Assembly: GCA_014730295.1 (NCBI GenBank)
Contig: WJIN01000043.1
Coordinates: 1-32,482 of the forward strand
From: Promethearchaeota archaeon
Lineage (GTDB): Archaea; Asgardarchaeota; Lokiarchaeia; Sigynarchaeales; SOKP01
DNA length: 32,482 nt
Direction of reading: 5' to 3'
How positions within the stretch are numbered: position 1 is the stretch's first letter; the number at the start of each line of letters is the position of its first letter. The notes beneath the pieces are model-generated. The model was given only the letters and a program-made list of their open reading frames with translations, made no database searches and had not been told where the DNA came from. Below are positions 16,117-24,728 of this stretch, piece by piece. Both the position numbers and the translations under genes were made by a program.

Positions 16117-16671
16117 TTATATATAGCTCAAAAGCCCTTTTTTAATGAGTAAATATTCAGGTAAAAATATTGATATAAGTCCAACTAAAAAACAGACTAT
16201 ACTAATAATACTATAAGTCCAAATAGATAGTGAAGGAAAAAAAATTTGAGTTATAAAAATAAGTAAAATTGAAATAGAGCTTGATAAGATGAGGATAAGT
16301 TTCTTCTTCTTATAAATCGAGAGGGAATAATTCCATGATGTGAGAAGAAAAATCATAGTAAGGGTGCGTAATGTGATATAAATTCCGTGGGATGAGGAAA
16401 TCAGATTGATCACTAGCAAAAAGTTCAAAATAAACGAATAGACGATTAATATTGAGAATAAGAATGTTTTATATGTAGAAAAAAATAGTACGTCAAATTT
16501 TAATGTTAAATACATAATCAACCAAGGAATAACGAATATAAGAAGAATTATTTTCTCCCATAATCCATATATAGATATCAAATCCGAAGTTAAGTTAACT
16601 AAAAAAACTAAAAACATAAAAATCATTCCAATAATTCGAAACATAAAATAACTCTTTCCTTTTATACTCAT
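16117..16671 (-). CDS. Hypothetical multi-pass membrane protein
   Basis: 184 residues, almost entirely hydrophobic, with about six membrane helices separated by very short loops. Examples are IIGMIFMFLVFLVNLTSDLI, IILLIFVIPWLIMYLTL, FLFSILIVYSFILNFLLVI, LILILSSSISILLIFITQIF and ISIVCFLVGLISIFLPEYLL. A short basic loop (YKKKK) lies before the fifth helix. No family motif or charged transmembrane residue suggests a transport path. Starts at ATG 16671. Convergent with the beta-propeller gene and divergent from the FAD oxidase gene, so it stands alone. Confidence 0.6.
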   Translation of the reverse strand: MSIKGKSYFMFRIIGMIFMFLVFLVNLTSDLISIYGLWEKIILLIFVIPWLIMYLTLKFDVLFFSTYKTFLFSILIVYSFILNFLLVINLISSSHGIYITLRTLTMIFLLTSWNYSLSIYKKKKLILILSSSISILLIFITQIFFPSLSIWTYSIISIVCFLVGLISIFLPEYLLIKKGLLSYI

Positions 16672-16806
16672 TGAAAGTGTCCCTAAACTGATTCTAATTT
16701 TGAAATTTTTCTAAATTCTTTTCTAACTTAACAATTAATATTATATTTTTCAAAATTAATATTAAACTAATTCATTCAAACTCATGACATTGATTTGTAT
16801 AGTAAT

Positions 16807-16813
16807 AGGAGAG
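16807..16813 (+). promoter_or_regulatory. Ribosome binding site of the FAD oxidase gene
   Basis: AGGAGAG eight bases before ATG 16822, a near-ideal Shine-Dalgarno sequence that fixes this start. Confidence 0.6.
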
Positions 16814-16821
16814 TTATTTAA

Positions 16822-18192
16822 ATGAATAAAGAAAAAATTTTAAATAAATTACACGGAATCCTCGGAAAGGATTACGTATCGGATGATCCAGAGGAATTGT
16901 TTATTTATTCAATGGATCCAGGGGCCTCAGAACCACGCTCAGTAGATTTTGTTGCGATGCCCGGATCTGTAGAGCAAATCCAAAATATTGTTCGGTTAGC
17001 CAATGAAGAAAAGATTCCAATAATTCCGATGGGTGGTGGGTTAACTTTAAGCGGCCTAGTTATCCCCGTATATAGTGGGATTGTATTGGATATGAAACGG
17101 ATGAATAAAATCTTGGAAATTGATGAAACGAATCGATATGCGAAAATTGAAGCGGGAGTAAGTGCTGGAAAATTGTTTTCCCATTTGGAACAAAATTATC
17201 CCAATCTGGAGGTTTCTATCCCGGACGCTCCACCTTCAGTGACAGTTGCCGGAAACACCTTGATTCATGGTTCCGGATTTTTATCGCAGAAATATGGAAA
17301 TCATGGTGATATGCTTAATGGGTTGGAAGTGGTACTTCCCAATGGAGAGATATGCAGAGTAGGTTCATGTGCTGTTTCCGACCATTGGTTTACCAGAGGT
17401 CCTATTCCAGATTTTATCGGACTCTTTACAAGTTCTTTCGGAACAATGGGAATTGCTACAAAATTATCTATTAAACTCTATCCTAAACCAAAAATGAGAG
17501 ATCTTGTGTTTGGAATTTACAAAGAACCAGAATTAAGTACTCAACTAATTTGGAACGTGACTCAAACAGAGCTAGCAGAAGATATTTTATTGGGAGTACA
17601 AGGAAAGCCTGATTGGATGGCGGGCTATGTATTTATTATTACGTATATCACGGGAAAAAACCAAGATGAATTAGATAAGAAAGAAAAGAAACTTAAACGC
17701 ATTTACAGAAAAAACGGTGCTCGCTATATGAAAGCACCGCCTAGAATTCGAGAAGTCTTTTTGGAAAAGCCTCAATTTGCTGCAAAAGCAGCTGATTTTC
17801 GAAAAGGAGGGGGATTTGAATATGTAGGAAGTTTTTTTCCATTGAGTCAAGCCCCTGAAGCGATCAAACGAGGAATTAAAATTTCTGAAAAATACGGAAT
17901 AATACCAACTTTAGGAGCACGAGTAATAGACAGAGCTCATAATGTAATGGTCTTTTTCTCATATTCCTTCAATAGAGCAGATTCTGAAGATATGCAGAAT
18001 GCTCGTAACGCATTACACGATACCAATGTAATGTCTTTAGAATTAGGCGGTATCCCTTGGAAAGGTGAATTAGGAGCGCAACAATTAATCTTGGAGAAAA
18101 TGGATCCCAATTACAAATATCTATTGGAAACCATCCGAAATCAATTGGATCCTAATAGAATAATGAATCCAGGCAACTGGGAGGTGAAATAG
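16822..18192 (+). CDS. FAD-linked oxidase, GlcD/D-lactate dehydrogenase type
   Basis: A 456-residue flavoprotein of the vanillyl-alcohol oxidase/PCMH superfamily, which dehydrogenates 2-hydroxyacids such as glycolate or D-lactate. The FAD-binding domain has VAMPGSVEQIQNIVRLANEE (residues ~45-64), the pyrophosphate loop MGGGLTLSG (about 73-81), and IEAGVSAGKL (111-120). The C-terminal cap ends with the family signature LDPNRIMNPGNW. Its TAG stop abuts the ATG of an iron-sulfur CCG protein, which makes a two-subunit enzyme passing electrons from FAD through Fe-S clusters likely. Such pairs in archaea feed electrons to a quinone, to ferredoxin-linked partners or to heterodisulfide-reductase-like modules. 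Exact substrate not determinable. Confidence 0.9.
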   Translation: MNKEKILNKLHGILGKDYVSDDPEELFIYSMDPGASEPRSVDFVAMPGSVEQIQNIVRLANEEKIPIIPMGGGLTLSGLVIPVYSGIVLDMKRMNKILEIDETNRYAKIEAGVSAGKLFSHLEQNYPNLEVSIPDAPPSVTVAGNTLIHGSGFLSQKYGNHGDMLNGLEVVLPNGEICRVGSCAVSDHWFTRGPIPDFIGLFTSSFGTMGIATKLSIKLYPKPKMRDLVFGIYKEPELSTQLIWNVTQTELAEDILLGVQGKPDWMAGYVFIITYITGKNQDELDKKEKKLKRIYRKNGARYMKAPPRIREVFLEKPQFAAKAADFRKGGGFEYVGSFFPLSQAPEAIKRGIKISEKYGIIPTLGARVIDRAHNVMVFFSYSFNRADSEDMQNARNALHDTNVMSLELGGIPWKGELGAQQLILEKMDPNYKYLLETIRNQLDPNRIMNPGNWEVK

Positions 18193-19359
18193 ATGGAACT
18201 AAAAGAATTTGACGGCATTATTCATAGGTGCTTTAGATGCGGCTATTGTAAATTTACATATGATTATTCGGATTTTAACTGTCCGAGTTATAAGAAATTT
18301 CAATTTGAGAGTTTCAGCACTGGTGGGAGAATGTGGCTCATCTATGCTTTAATGTCTGACCAGCTAACATGGAGTGAAAAAATGGCGAATATATTATATG
18401 CGTGCCCTACATGCGGTAATTGTATGGAAAATTGCCGATTTGATAAATTTAATGATTTTTTAGTCGATATTATTGAATGTGCCAGAGCCGAAGCCGTTAA
18501 AAATGGATACTGTCCAGAAAATCAAAAAGCTTTACTTGAGAGAACAACGAATCCTGAATTTTATAATCCATATGGAGAACTTAATTCTGATAATGAAGAA
18601 CTAAAGAACAAATATGATTTACCCGATAAAGGAGAATATGTCTATTTTATAGGTTGTACTTCTAATTATCGCCAAAAAGATTTGAGAGATTCGACAATTC
18701 GATTTTTAAAAAATGCAGCAGTAAATTTTACATTAATTGATGAACACTGCTGCACCAGTCCTCTTCTAAGAACTGGACAAGTAGAACCTGTAAAGGATTT
18801 TATGAATTATAATATCGAAAAAATTAAAGAAACAGGTGCAACGAAAGTTGTAACTTCTTGCGCGGGATGTTATCGCACTCTTAAAGTAGATTTTGAAAAA
18901 CAAGGAATCAATATGGATATTGAAGTATATCACATCACCGAATTGATAAATCAACTTTTAGAGGAAGAAAAAATAGAATTCAAAACTGAATACAAGAAAA
19001 AAGTAACTTATCATGATCCTTGTCATTTAGGAAGGCATAGTGGACTATATGATATTCCCCGAGAAGTTTATAAAAACATTCCCGGTATTGAATTTGTGGA
19101 AATGGAAAGAATTAAAGAGAATTCATGGTGTTGTGGTGCGGGAGGTGGAGTTAAAATAGGATATCCAGAATGGGCATTAGAAGTCTCAAAGGAACGATTA
19201 GAGGAAGCGAAGGAAACGGGAGCAACAATACTTTCCTCAACGTGTCCATTTTGTAGAACCAATCTTTCGGACGCCAATAAGGAATTCGATATGGGATTAC
19301 AAGTAATTGATTTGGTAGAGATTTTAGATCAAATTGAAATTGTTCCCAAATCAGATTAA
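18193..19359 (+). CDS. (Fe-S)-binding CCG-domain protein, GlcF/HdrD-like
   Basis: A 388-residue electron-transfer subunit. The N-terminal bis-[4Fe-4S] ferredoxin-like domain has ligands C13, C16, C19 and C30, and C71, C74, C77 and C81. In place of the usual last CP it has NCP and NCR. Two cysteine-rich CCG domains follow: CCT at 186-188 with C223/C226 (SCAGC), and C277 (DPCHLGRHSG) with CCG at 313-315 and C351/C354 (TCPFC). In the first CCG domain the Gly is Thr, giving CCTSPL. CCG domains in HdrB/HdrD bind the noncubane cluster, and in GlcF/LldE relatives they carry related centres. The gene is directly abutted to the FAD oxidase and surely co-transcribed. No membrane helix is present. Confidence 0.9.
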   Translation: MELKEFDGIIHRCFRCGYCKFTYDYSDFNCPSYKKFQFESFSTGGRMWLIYALMSDQLTWSEKMANILYACPTCGNCMENCRFDKFNDFLVDIIECARAEAVKNGYCPENQKALLERTTNPEFYNPYGELNSDNEELKNKYDLPDKGEYVYFIGCTSNYRQKDLRDSTIRFLKNAAVNFTLIDEHCCTSPLLRTGQVEPVKDFMNYNIEKIKETGATKVVTSCAGCYRTLKVDFEKQGINMDIEVYHITELINQLLEEEKIEFKTEYKKKVTYHDPCHLGRHSGLYDIPREVYKNIPGIEFVEMERIKENSWCCGAGGGVKIGYPEWALEVSKERLEEAKETGATILSSTCPFCRTNLSDANKEFDMGLQVIDLVEILDQIEIVPKSD

Positions 19360-19368
19360 TATTTCCTA

Positions 19369-19382
19369 ATTTTTTCTTTTTT
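19369..19382 (+). terminator. T-rich terminator of the FAD oxidase / Fe-S operon
   Basis: TTTTTTCTTTTTT-type run starting about ten bases after the stop codon. It also lies close upstream of the endonuclease IV promoter. Confidence 0.4.
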
Positions 19383-19392
19383 ATCGCATAGA

Positions 19393-19406
19393 TTTTTAAA
19401 TAAATT
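19393..19406 (+). promoter_or_regulatory. Candidate TATA box and ribosome binding site for endonuclease IV
   Basis: TTTTTAAATAAATT lies about 35-45 bases before ATG 19437. With GGAGTGA at 19424-19430 it makes a compact promoter plus short leader. The call is tentative because of the AT-rich background. Confidence 0.35.
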
Positions 19407-19436
19407 ATTTCAAATTGAGAATTGGAGTGAAAAGAT

Positions 19437-20282
19437 ATGAGGTTAGGCGCTCATGTGAGTATTGCTGGTGGAAAGTATAAAGCAATCGAACGTGGAGAAA
19501 AAATAGGATGTGAATCCCTCCAAATATTTATTCGAAATGTAAGGGCTTGGGCATCAAAACCTTTGGATAAGAAAGATATTGAAGATTTCTTGGAGTTTAA
19601 AACAAATTATACCGAGATATGGCCAATATTATCTCATAATAGTTATTTAATTAATCTTGCAGGTACTGAAGAGGAAAAATTGAATAAGTCTTACAATGCT
19701 ATGTTAGATGAGTTAATTAAGGCAGATCAACTAAAATTAGATTACATTAATATGCATCCTGGTAACAAAAATGAGGATGAGAAGGATGAGGTTGCCTTAC
19801 TCCGAATCGCATCTCAACTTAATAACCTATTGGATGAGACAAAAAATTCTACCGTTAAAATCGTGTTAGAAACTACCGCCGGTCAAGGAAATGATGTGGG
19901 ATACAGCTTTGAACATATGGCAAAAATAATTGAGAATATTGAAAATAAGGATCGAATAGGTATTACTTTCGATACGTGTCATTCCTTTGCGGCAGGATAT
20001 GATTTTACAACCCAAGAGAAATATGATCAATTATGGGATGAGTTTGAGGAAATTGTAGGATTAGAATATTTGTATGCTTTTCATCTAAACGATGCGGCGA
20101 ATGAATTAGGATCTCGTGTTGATAGACATGAACATATCGGTCAAGGAGAAATTGGATTAGAACCTTTTTCATTTTTTGTAAATGATGAAAAGTTTACCGA
20201 CCATCCCGGAATATTGGAAACTCCCAATGGACTTGAAAAATTCGAGGAAAACTTACTTAAATTAAAAAATCTGAGAAAGTAA
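19437..20282 (+). CDS. nfo: Endonuclease IV (AP endonuclease)
   Basis: A 281-residue DNA repair enzyme that cleaves 5' of abasic sites during base-excision repair, with a trinuclear Zn centre on a TIM barrel. All nine metal ligands of the Escherichia coli enzyme have clear counterparts: H67 (LSHNSY), H107 (MHPGN), E145 (LETTAGQG), D179 and H182 (DTCHSFAAGYD), H216 (FHLNDA), D229 and H231 (SRVDRHEH), and E261 (LETPNG). Length equals the usual ~280. The ribosome binding site GGAGTGA is six bases before the ATG. It stands alone between T-tracts. A very secure call. Confidence 0.97.
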   Translation: MRLGAHVSIAGGKYKAIERGEKIGCESLQIFIRNVRAWASKPLDKKDIEDFLEFKTNYTEIWPILSHNSYLINLAGTEEEKLNKSYNAMLDELIKADQLKLDYINMHPGNKNEDEKDEVALLRIASQLNNLLDETKNSTVKIVLETTAGQGNDVGYSFEHMAKIIENIENKDRIGITFDTCHSFAAGYDFTTQEKYDQLWDEFEEIVGLEYLYAFHLNDAANELGSRVDRHEHIGQGEIGLEPFSFFVNDEKFTDHPGILETPNGLEKFEENLLKLKNLRK

Positions 20283-20314
20283 ATAAAATCATTGATTAGG
20301 AATTAGTCCTTTGA

Positions 20315-20323
20315 TTTTTTTTT
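20315..20323 (+). terminator. T9 terminator after endonuclease IV
   Basis: T9 run about 32 bases after the stop codon, with more T-rich sequence following. Confidence 0.4.
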
Positions 20324-20471
20324 ATAATTCCTTTAATTTTTTTAGAATAAACTATAATGTAATTTGGAATTTTTATATTATTGAACGGTTATTATTATAT
20401 ATTCTCTGGATACTTTGGATCTTAATTTAATATTTTTGAAATAAACTGTGTAATATCAAATTTTATGTAAA

Positions 20472-20481
20472 TTATATATAA
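20472..20481 (+). promoter_or_regulatory. Candidate TATA box of the four-helix protein gene, near-leaderless
   Basis: TTATATATAA is centred about 20 bases before ATG 20496. If used, transcription would start at or just beside the start codon, giving a leaderless or almost leaderless mRNA. Confidence 0.4.
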
Positions 20482-20495
20482 GCGGGAAGAATTCT

Positions 20496-20885
20496 ATGGA
20501 AAATAAATCAATTTCAAAAGTTCTAAAATATGTTTTTTTAATCTCTGGGACTGCAGCTTTAATATTTGGAATGGTATTCCTTTTTCTAACTGAATTCTAT
20601 TTAGAAATAATTGGATGGCCATTCTCTGATCCAACGCTCGCTAGAGTTTTAGGGGCTGCTCTTTTAGGATTTTGGATTCTTCAATGGTTATCTTTCAAGG
20701 AAAATGAATGGCAAAATGTTAAGAATATCGTCGTTGCGATGATTCTTTGGCATTTAGTGGGGTGGTTAGTTACTCTCATAAGTCAATTCATATACAAACT
20801 TCCATTGGGGAACTGGCTGCATATAATTGTTTTATTAATATTCCTTATCGCATATATATACGGTTACTATTCTCAGCTAAAATAA
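20496..20885 (+). CDS. Hypothetical four-helix membrane protein
   Basis: 129 residues with four membrane helices: YVFLISGTAALIFGMVFLFL, a second across LARVLGAALLGFWILQWLSF, a third across NIVVAMILWHLVGWLVTLIS, and a fourth across WLHIIVLLIFLIAYIYGYY. The loop after helix 1 carries EIIGWPFSDP. The pattern of small, Gly- and Trp-rich helices resembles widespread uncharacterised four-helix proteins, but I cannot name a family with confidence. Starts at ATG 20496 close behind a TATA-like box. Convergent with the histidine kinase gene, 34 bp apart. Confidence 0.6.
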   Translation: MENKSISKVLKYVFLISGTAALIFGMVFLFLTEFYLEIIGWPFSDPTLARVLGAALLGFWILQWLSFKENEWQNVKNIVVAMILWHLVGWLVTLISQFIYKLPLGNWLHIIVLLIFLIAYIYGYYSQLK

Positions 20886-20919
20886 AGCTTTAAGGACCAA
20901 TGAACCGAAATTTATTTTT

Positions 20920-22566
20920 CTATTGATTTTTATTATCGATTTCATCTAAGTCAAGATTTTTGAAAATTGGAAGCGTGAAAGAAAATTTTGAGCCTTTATT
21001 TCTTCCCCGTGATTCCATAGTGATCTTTCCCCCATGGAGCTCCACAATTCGTCTAGTTATAAATAATCCCAAACCGCTCCCTTCTGATACTAAACCCTCT
21101 TCTTCATTTCTTTTAATCTTTCCAAATTGTTGGAAGACTTTTTCTTTCTCCTCCGGAGTAAATCCTATCCCCGTGTCTTTCACCGAAATTTTATACTTAT
21201 TATTTTCAATTTCGCTGAATACATCAATTTTTCCATTGGGAGGTGTATATTTGATCGCATTACCAAGAAGGTTAACTAAAACCTCATGTATTCTTTCTCC
21301 TTCAAATTCTGCTTCCATTTCATTGTGAATTTGAAGATTTAAAGTAATATTACGCTTTTCAGCTAGACTTTCAACCTCTTTTTTAGCGATTCGTATAATT
21401 TCAGCTAAGTCTCCGATTTTTTTATCAAGTTGCATTCTATCGGAATCTAATTTGGAGCTTTTTAGTAAATCTTTTACTAAATTTTCTAATCTATTGCTCC
21501 CCATTTTTATTTCTTTTACAATCGATATAATTTCCTCATCTAACTTATTTTTATGAACTTCCAATAGAAGATCCGCGAATCCCTTTATTGCAATCAAGGG
21601 GGTTTTTAATTCATGAGTAGCTCTTCTCATTAATTCTGTTTTTAATTCGTTTACTCTGCTAAGCTCATCTTGGGATTTCTTCAGTTTTTCTTGGATATAC
21701 TTTCTCTCTAAAGCGTTTCCAATAATCTCAGAAATAATTTTTAATAATTTGAAATTTTCATATTCCCATTCCCCAATTTCTCTAATATTATCAAACCCAA
21801 TAAATGATTTTAATTCATTTTTGATAAGTATAGGGAACACAAGTAGTGATTTAATCTCTTGCATCTCAAGCAATTTTTGAACCGCGATAGCCTCATTTGG
21901 CAACTTCGAAACGTCTTTAATATGAATGGTCTCTCCATTCTGTAATTTTTTCATCCACCATGGAAGGCTCTTATTTGGGATATCTTGTAAAATTTCCATT
22001 TGAGATTTAACTCCCTCGGCACACCATTCATGAGTGTTAGACATTGTCTCGCTTTCATCTGAGAATATGAAAAAATAGGCTCGATCAGCCCCACTAAATT
22101 TCCCAATTTCTTCTAATGAGGTATTTATAGCTTCATCAAGATCATATATCCCAACAAATCGAGAAGATACTCTCGAAACTACTCTTTCAAATTCTAGTTT
22201 ACTTTCAAGTAGTCTTTCTTTATAGATCGATCTCTTTTTCTTAATAAATATACAAATTTTATTCCCAGTATCTGTTTCAATTAACTTAAAAATACCAATT
22301 ACTTTTTTGTAATAGCCTTGTTCATCTCTTAGGTGAAAAGGTAATGATATTGAATTATGTGAGTTCTTTAATTTATTAACCGTTTGTTTAATTTGGTCTA
22401 TTTCCTCTTGCTGGATAAAAGTTCCTAAGGAATTATTTAAAATATCGTAAGAAAAACAGCCCATAAAATCATATAATCGAATATTAGCATCTCTAATTAT
22501 GAGATCATCATCTAACTCGATAAAAATATCAGAACTATTTTTTTTTAGAAATTCAAACTTATCCAT
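20920..22566 (-). CDS. Soluble PAS-GAF sensor histidine kinase
   Basis: About 548 residues from ATG 22566; a TTG two codons upstream at 22572 is the alternative start. Numbered from that TTG, a PAS domain lies at ~5-112, GAF at ~130-290, and a short coiled linker at ~290-315. HisKA follows with phospho-acceptor H320 in RATHELKTPL, then HATPase_c with N438 (NLLGNAIKY), DTGIG at 466-470 and GSGLG at 498-502. No membrane helix is present, so it senses a cytoplasmic signal through PAS or GAF (redox, ligand or light chemistry cannot be specified). No receiver domain is fused and no response regulator is nearby, so it is an orphan kinase. Archaeal kinases of this layout are common in methanogens and Asgard archaea. 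Confidence 0.93.
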   Translation of the reverse strand: MDKFEFLKKNSSDIFIELDDDLIIRDANIRLYDFMGCFSYDILNNSLGTFIQQEEIDQIKQTVNKLKNSHNSISLPFHLRDEQGYYKKVIGIFKLIETDTGNKICIFIKKKRSIYKERLLESKLEFERVVSRVSSRFVGIYDLDEAINTSLEEIGKFSGADRAYFFIFSDESETMSNTHEWCAEGVKSQMEILQDIPNKSLPWWMKKLQNGETIHIKDVSKLPNEAIAVQKLLEMQEIKSLLVFPILIKNELKSFIGFDNIREIGEWEYENFKLLKIISEIIGNALERKYIQEKLKKSQDELSRVNELKTELMRRATHELKTPLIAIKGFADLLLEVHKNKLDEEIISIVKEIKMGSNRLENLVKDLLKSSKLDSDRMQLDKKIGDLAEIIRIAKKEVESLAEKRNITLNLQIHNEMEAEFEGERIHEVLVNLLGNAIKYTPPNGKIDVFSEIENNKYKISVKDTGIGFTPEEKEKVFQQFGKIKRNEEEGLVSEGSGLGLFITRRIVELHGGKITMESRGRNKGSKFSFTLPIFKNLDLDEIDNKNQ

Positions 22567-22834
22567 TTTCAAAGCGTTATCTTACATTATTGAGTTTATT
22601 GCTTTATTATTAATTTAAAAGCATAGAACCATATCAACAGAAATATTTAGTCTTCGAGAAAACTATTCATAAAATTTGTTGAATTAAGGTAAACCGTATT
22701 CTTCCTATCAAATTAGTAAAGAATTTGCTATTTAAAACTATGGTTAAGCAAAACGTAAAGCTAATAGCTGTAAAAAGCTGAACTGATGGAGTCTAAGATT
22801 TGATAAAAAAATGTTATAGAAACTACAATTAATC

Positions 22835-23428
22835 TTATTCTATGGAGGCATGAGTATTGTCGATATCCTTTTCCTCAATTCCTAGTTTCTCCATGAGGAT
22901 CCCTCCAATCGCATCTAATACCGAGAGTGTCGAAATATCGAATAAACTGGTGTATGGAGCAAGAGTTTGTTGAGAAATCGCTTTATCCTTACTTTTTCCT
23001 TTAATTTCGATAATCAAATTACAGAGTTTTCCAATAGTACTCTTTGGTCTAGTAGTGAGTAATATGAGCTTACCTCCAATATCCCTTGCTTTTTGAGCAA
23101 TTGCAACAGGAGAGGTAGTCTCACCACTTCCACTAATTATAATTAATAAATCTTTATCTGTATATCGATACGTAACTGCGTCTGAAATAAAACATGACTT
23201 AATTTTTAGATGCATCAAGCGCTGGGCGAAAGCACGTCCCATAAACCCTGACCTGCCTGCTCCGTATAGGAAAACACGATTATTGAACTTATGAGTATCT
23301 AAAATAAGATTTACGAATTTCAACATCGAGTCAGTATTGATCTCATTTGCGTTCTTGAGTATTTGGTCAGAAATCTCTTCAAGAGTATTAGTAAATCTCT
23401 TGATTCTATTTTCTTTTTCTGATTTCAT
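22835..23428 (-). CDS. hxlB: 6-phospho-3-hexuloisomerase (SIS domain)
   Basis: A sugar-phosphate isomerase interconverting 3-hexulose-6-phosphate and fructose-6-phosphate, the second step of the ribulose monophosphate route. In archaea this route makes pentoses or handles formaldehyde. SIS-fold signatures are GAGRSGFMGRAFAQRLMHL, ISGSGETTSPVAIAQKARD and, near the end, APYTSLFDIS plus LDAIGGILMEKLG, with a C-terminal His (NTHASIE). The family usually has LFE where this one has LFD, a conservative change near the active site. I chose ATG 23428; an upstream in-frame TTG at 23440, just after the previous gene's stop, is possible. It is last in a four-gene ion-transport operon, with no hexulose-phosphate synthase in the window, so the link is unexplained. 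Confidence 0.88.
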   Translation of the reverse strand: MKSEKENRIKRFTNTLEEISDQILKNANEINTDSMLKFVNLILDTHKFNNRVFLYGAGRSGFMGRAFAQRLMHLKIKSCFISDAVTYRYTDKDLLIIISGSGETTSPVAIAQKARDIGGKLILLTTRPKSTIGKLCNLIIEIKGKSKDKAISQQTLAPYTSLFDISTLSVLDAIGGILMEKLGIEEKDIDNTHASIE

Positions 23429-23440
23429 GTATAATTTCAA

Positions 23441-24688
23441 TTATTCCTCTTCTTTAAATTTCTCGGGATTGACACATCTTCGCCACTCTTGAACCGATTC
23501 TTTCGGACCCAAACCGATTACTATATCACCAACCTCAAACTTAAATTCGGGTTTGAAGCTGTAAATCCATTTATCTTTACGTTTAAGAGCTATAATATGG
23601 AAGCCACGCTTATATCGGCGGTCTTGGACATCCTTGTAAGTTTTGCCTTTGAAATATGAATCCTCGGAGAGAGTTTCCCGTACGACTATTTCTGAGGTCT
23701 CCGAAATGGCTTTTTGTAAAATTTTATGGGGTTCAAAACCTTTTATTATGCTTTCTGCTATGTTCCCTGCAGCATCTGCAATTAATTCACAAGAAAAGAC
23801 AATTCTCAGGATACCCACCAAATCTCGAGGATTTTCAATTTGATTGGACAATTCCAATAAATCTTTTTCAAAATTGATATTTAAGCCATCCATCAGTTCT
23901 TCCATCTCTAGTACATCCTCAGCAACCTCGTAATTGTTAAAAAAGAGGGCAGCCAACGCTAATTCGGTCATTGTCTCCGATATATCTGTAATTTGTACAT
24001 AATCCTTTTTAACCTCAGCAAATAACTCTTGGATGTTTGGATCCTCAATATTGAACGTCGATTCTTTTAAGCGTTTTTCTAAATCGAAGGAAATAGGTTC
24101 GGAATCATAACATTCTTTTTTTAATGCCATAATAGGATCCTTTTCTCCTTTCACGATGAGAATATCTCCTTCTAAGACTTTTTCATCCTTATTTAGAAGC
24201 CATTTGTCATCTCTTCGAATGGCAATGAGATCTACTCCATGTTGAGAACGGAAATGGACATTTTTTCGCGATTTTCCAATAAAATCACATTTTTTATTAA
24301 CCTTTATTTTTAAGATGGGTTCTGGCACATAATCCCACATAACTTGGGTGAAATCAGCAATATCGCTATTGATATAGACGACTCTCGCAATATCAGACAA
24401 AGCATCAGAAATTTTATCGATAGAATATCCCATAACAACTATCGGTTCTAACTTTTTAGCCTTTTTTATTCCACCCGGTTGGGTTTGTATTATTTGGAAA
24501 TTTAAAAGAAAAGTGAGTTCATGGATTCTTTGTTCGATTTTATATGCTTCATCAGCCATCTCTTTACTTCCGAATTTAATCGCACTATAGGCAAGATCAA
24601 TCATTAAATCGATATTTTGTTTCATTTGGCGTAAAATGTCTTTCAAGGAGATAGGCTTATACTTAAATTTCTTTTTGATTGCCGTCAT
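23441..24688 (-). CDS. Duplicated PhoU / TrkA-C (RCK_C) regulatory protein
   Basis: A 415-residue soluble protein made of two tandem halves. The first is PhoU-like helices (~15-110) plus a TrkA-C domain (~123-195, with FIGKSRKNVHFRSQHGVDLI, then GDILIVKG). The second is PhoU-like (~218-320) plus TrkA-C (~332-405, with FKGKTYKDVQDRRYKRGFHI, then GDIVIGLG). TrkA-C domains bind small ligands such as nucleotides or c-di-AMP and regulate ion channels and transporters. Archaeal proteins of this layout are regularly encoded beside MgtE-type transporters, as here, where it follows two MgtE halves by 40 bp. It probably regulates them. The regulatory ligand is not known. No pore helix is present, so it is not itself a channel. 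Confidence 0.85.
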   Translation of the reverse strand: MTAIKKKFKYKPISLKDILRQMKQNIDLMIDLAYSAIKFGSKEMADEAYKIEQRIHELTFLLNFQIIQTQPGGIKKAKKLEPIVVMGYSIDKISDALSDIARVVYINSDIADFTQVMWDYVPEPILKIKVNKKCDFIGKSRKNVHFRSQHGVDLIAIRRDDKWLLNKDEKVLEGDILIVKGEKDPIMALKKECYDSEPISFDLEKRLKESTFNIEDPNIQELFAEVKKDYVQITDISETMTELALAALFFNNYEVAEDVLEMEELMDGLNINFEKDLLELSNQIENPRDLVGILRIVFSCELIADAAGNIAESIIKGFEPHKILQKAISETSEIVVRETLSEDSYFKGKTYKDVQDRRYKRGFHIIALKRKDKWIYSFKPEFKFEVGDIVIGLGPKESVQEWRRCVNPEKFKEEE

Positions 24689-24728
24689 TTTTGTTTTTCA
24701 TTCACTAATAATCTACTATTTTTTGATT

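Noticed and set aside
20960..21328. 122-codon plus-strand frame inside the histidine kinase gene
   Set aside because: Antisense to the HATPase domain, no start signal, no recognisable motif.
22741..22780. Short AGCT repeats (aaagctaatagctgtaaaaagctg) between the kinase and isomerase genes
   Set aside because: Three imperfect copies in AT-rich DNA; no consistent spacing, arms or CRISPR-like units.
23441..24688. PhoU/TrkA-C protein considered as a potassium channel
   Set aside because: No pore helices or selectivity filter; the protein is entirely soluble.
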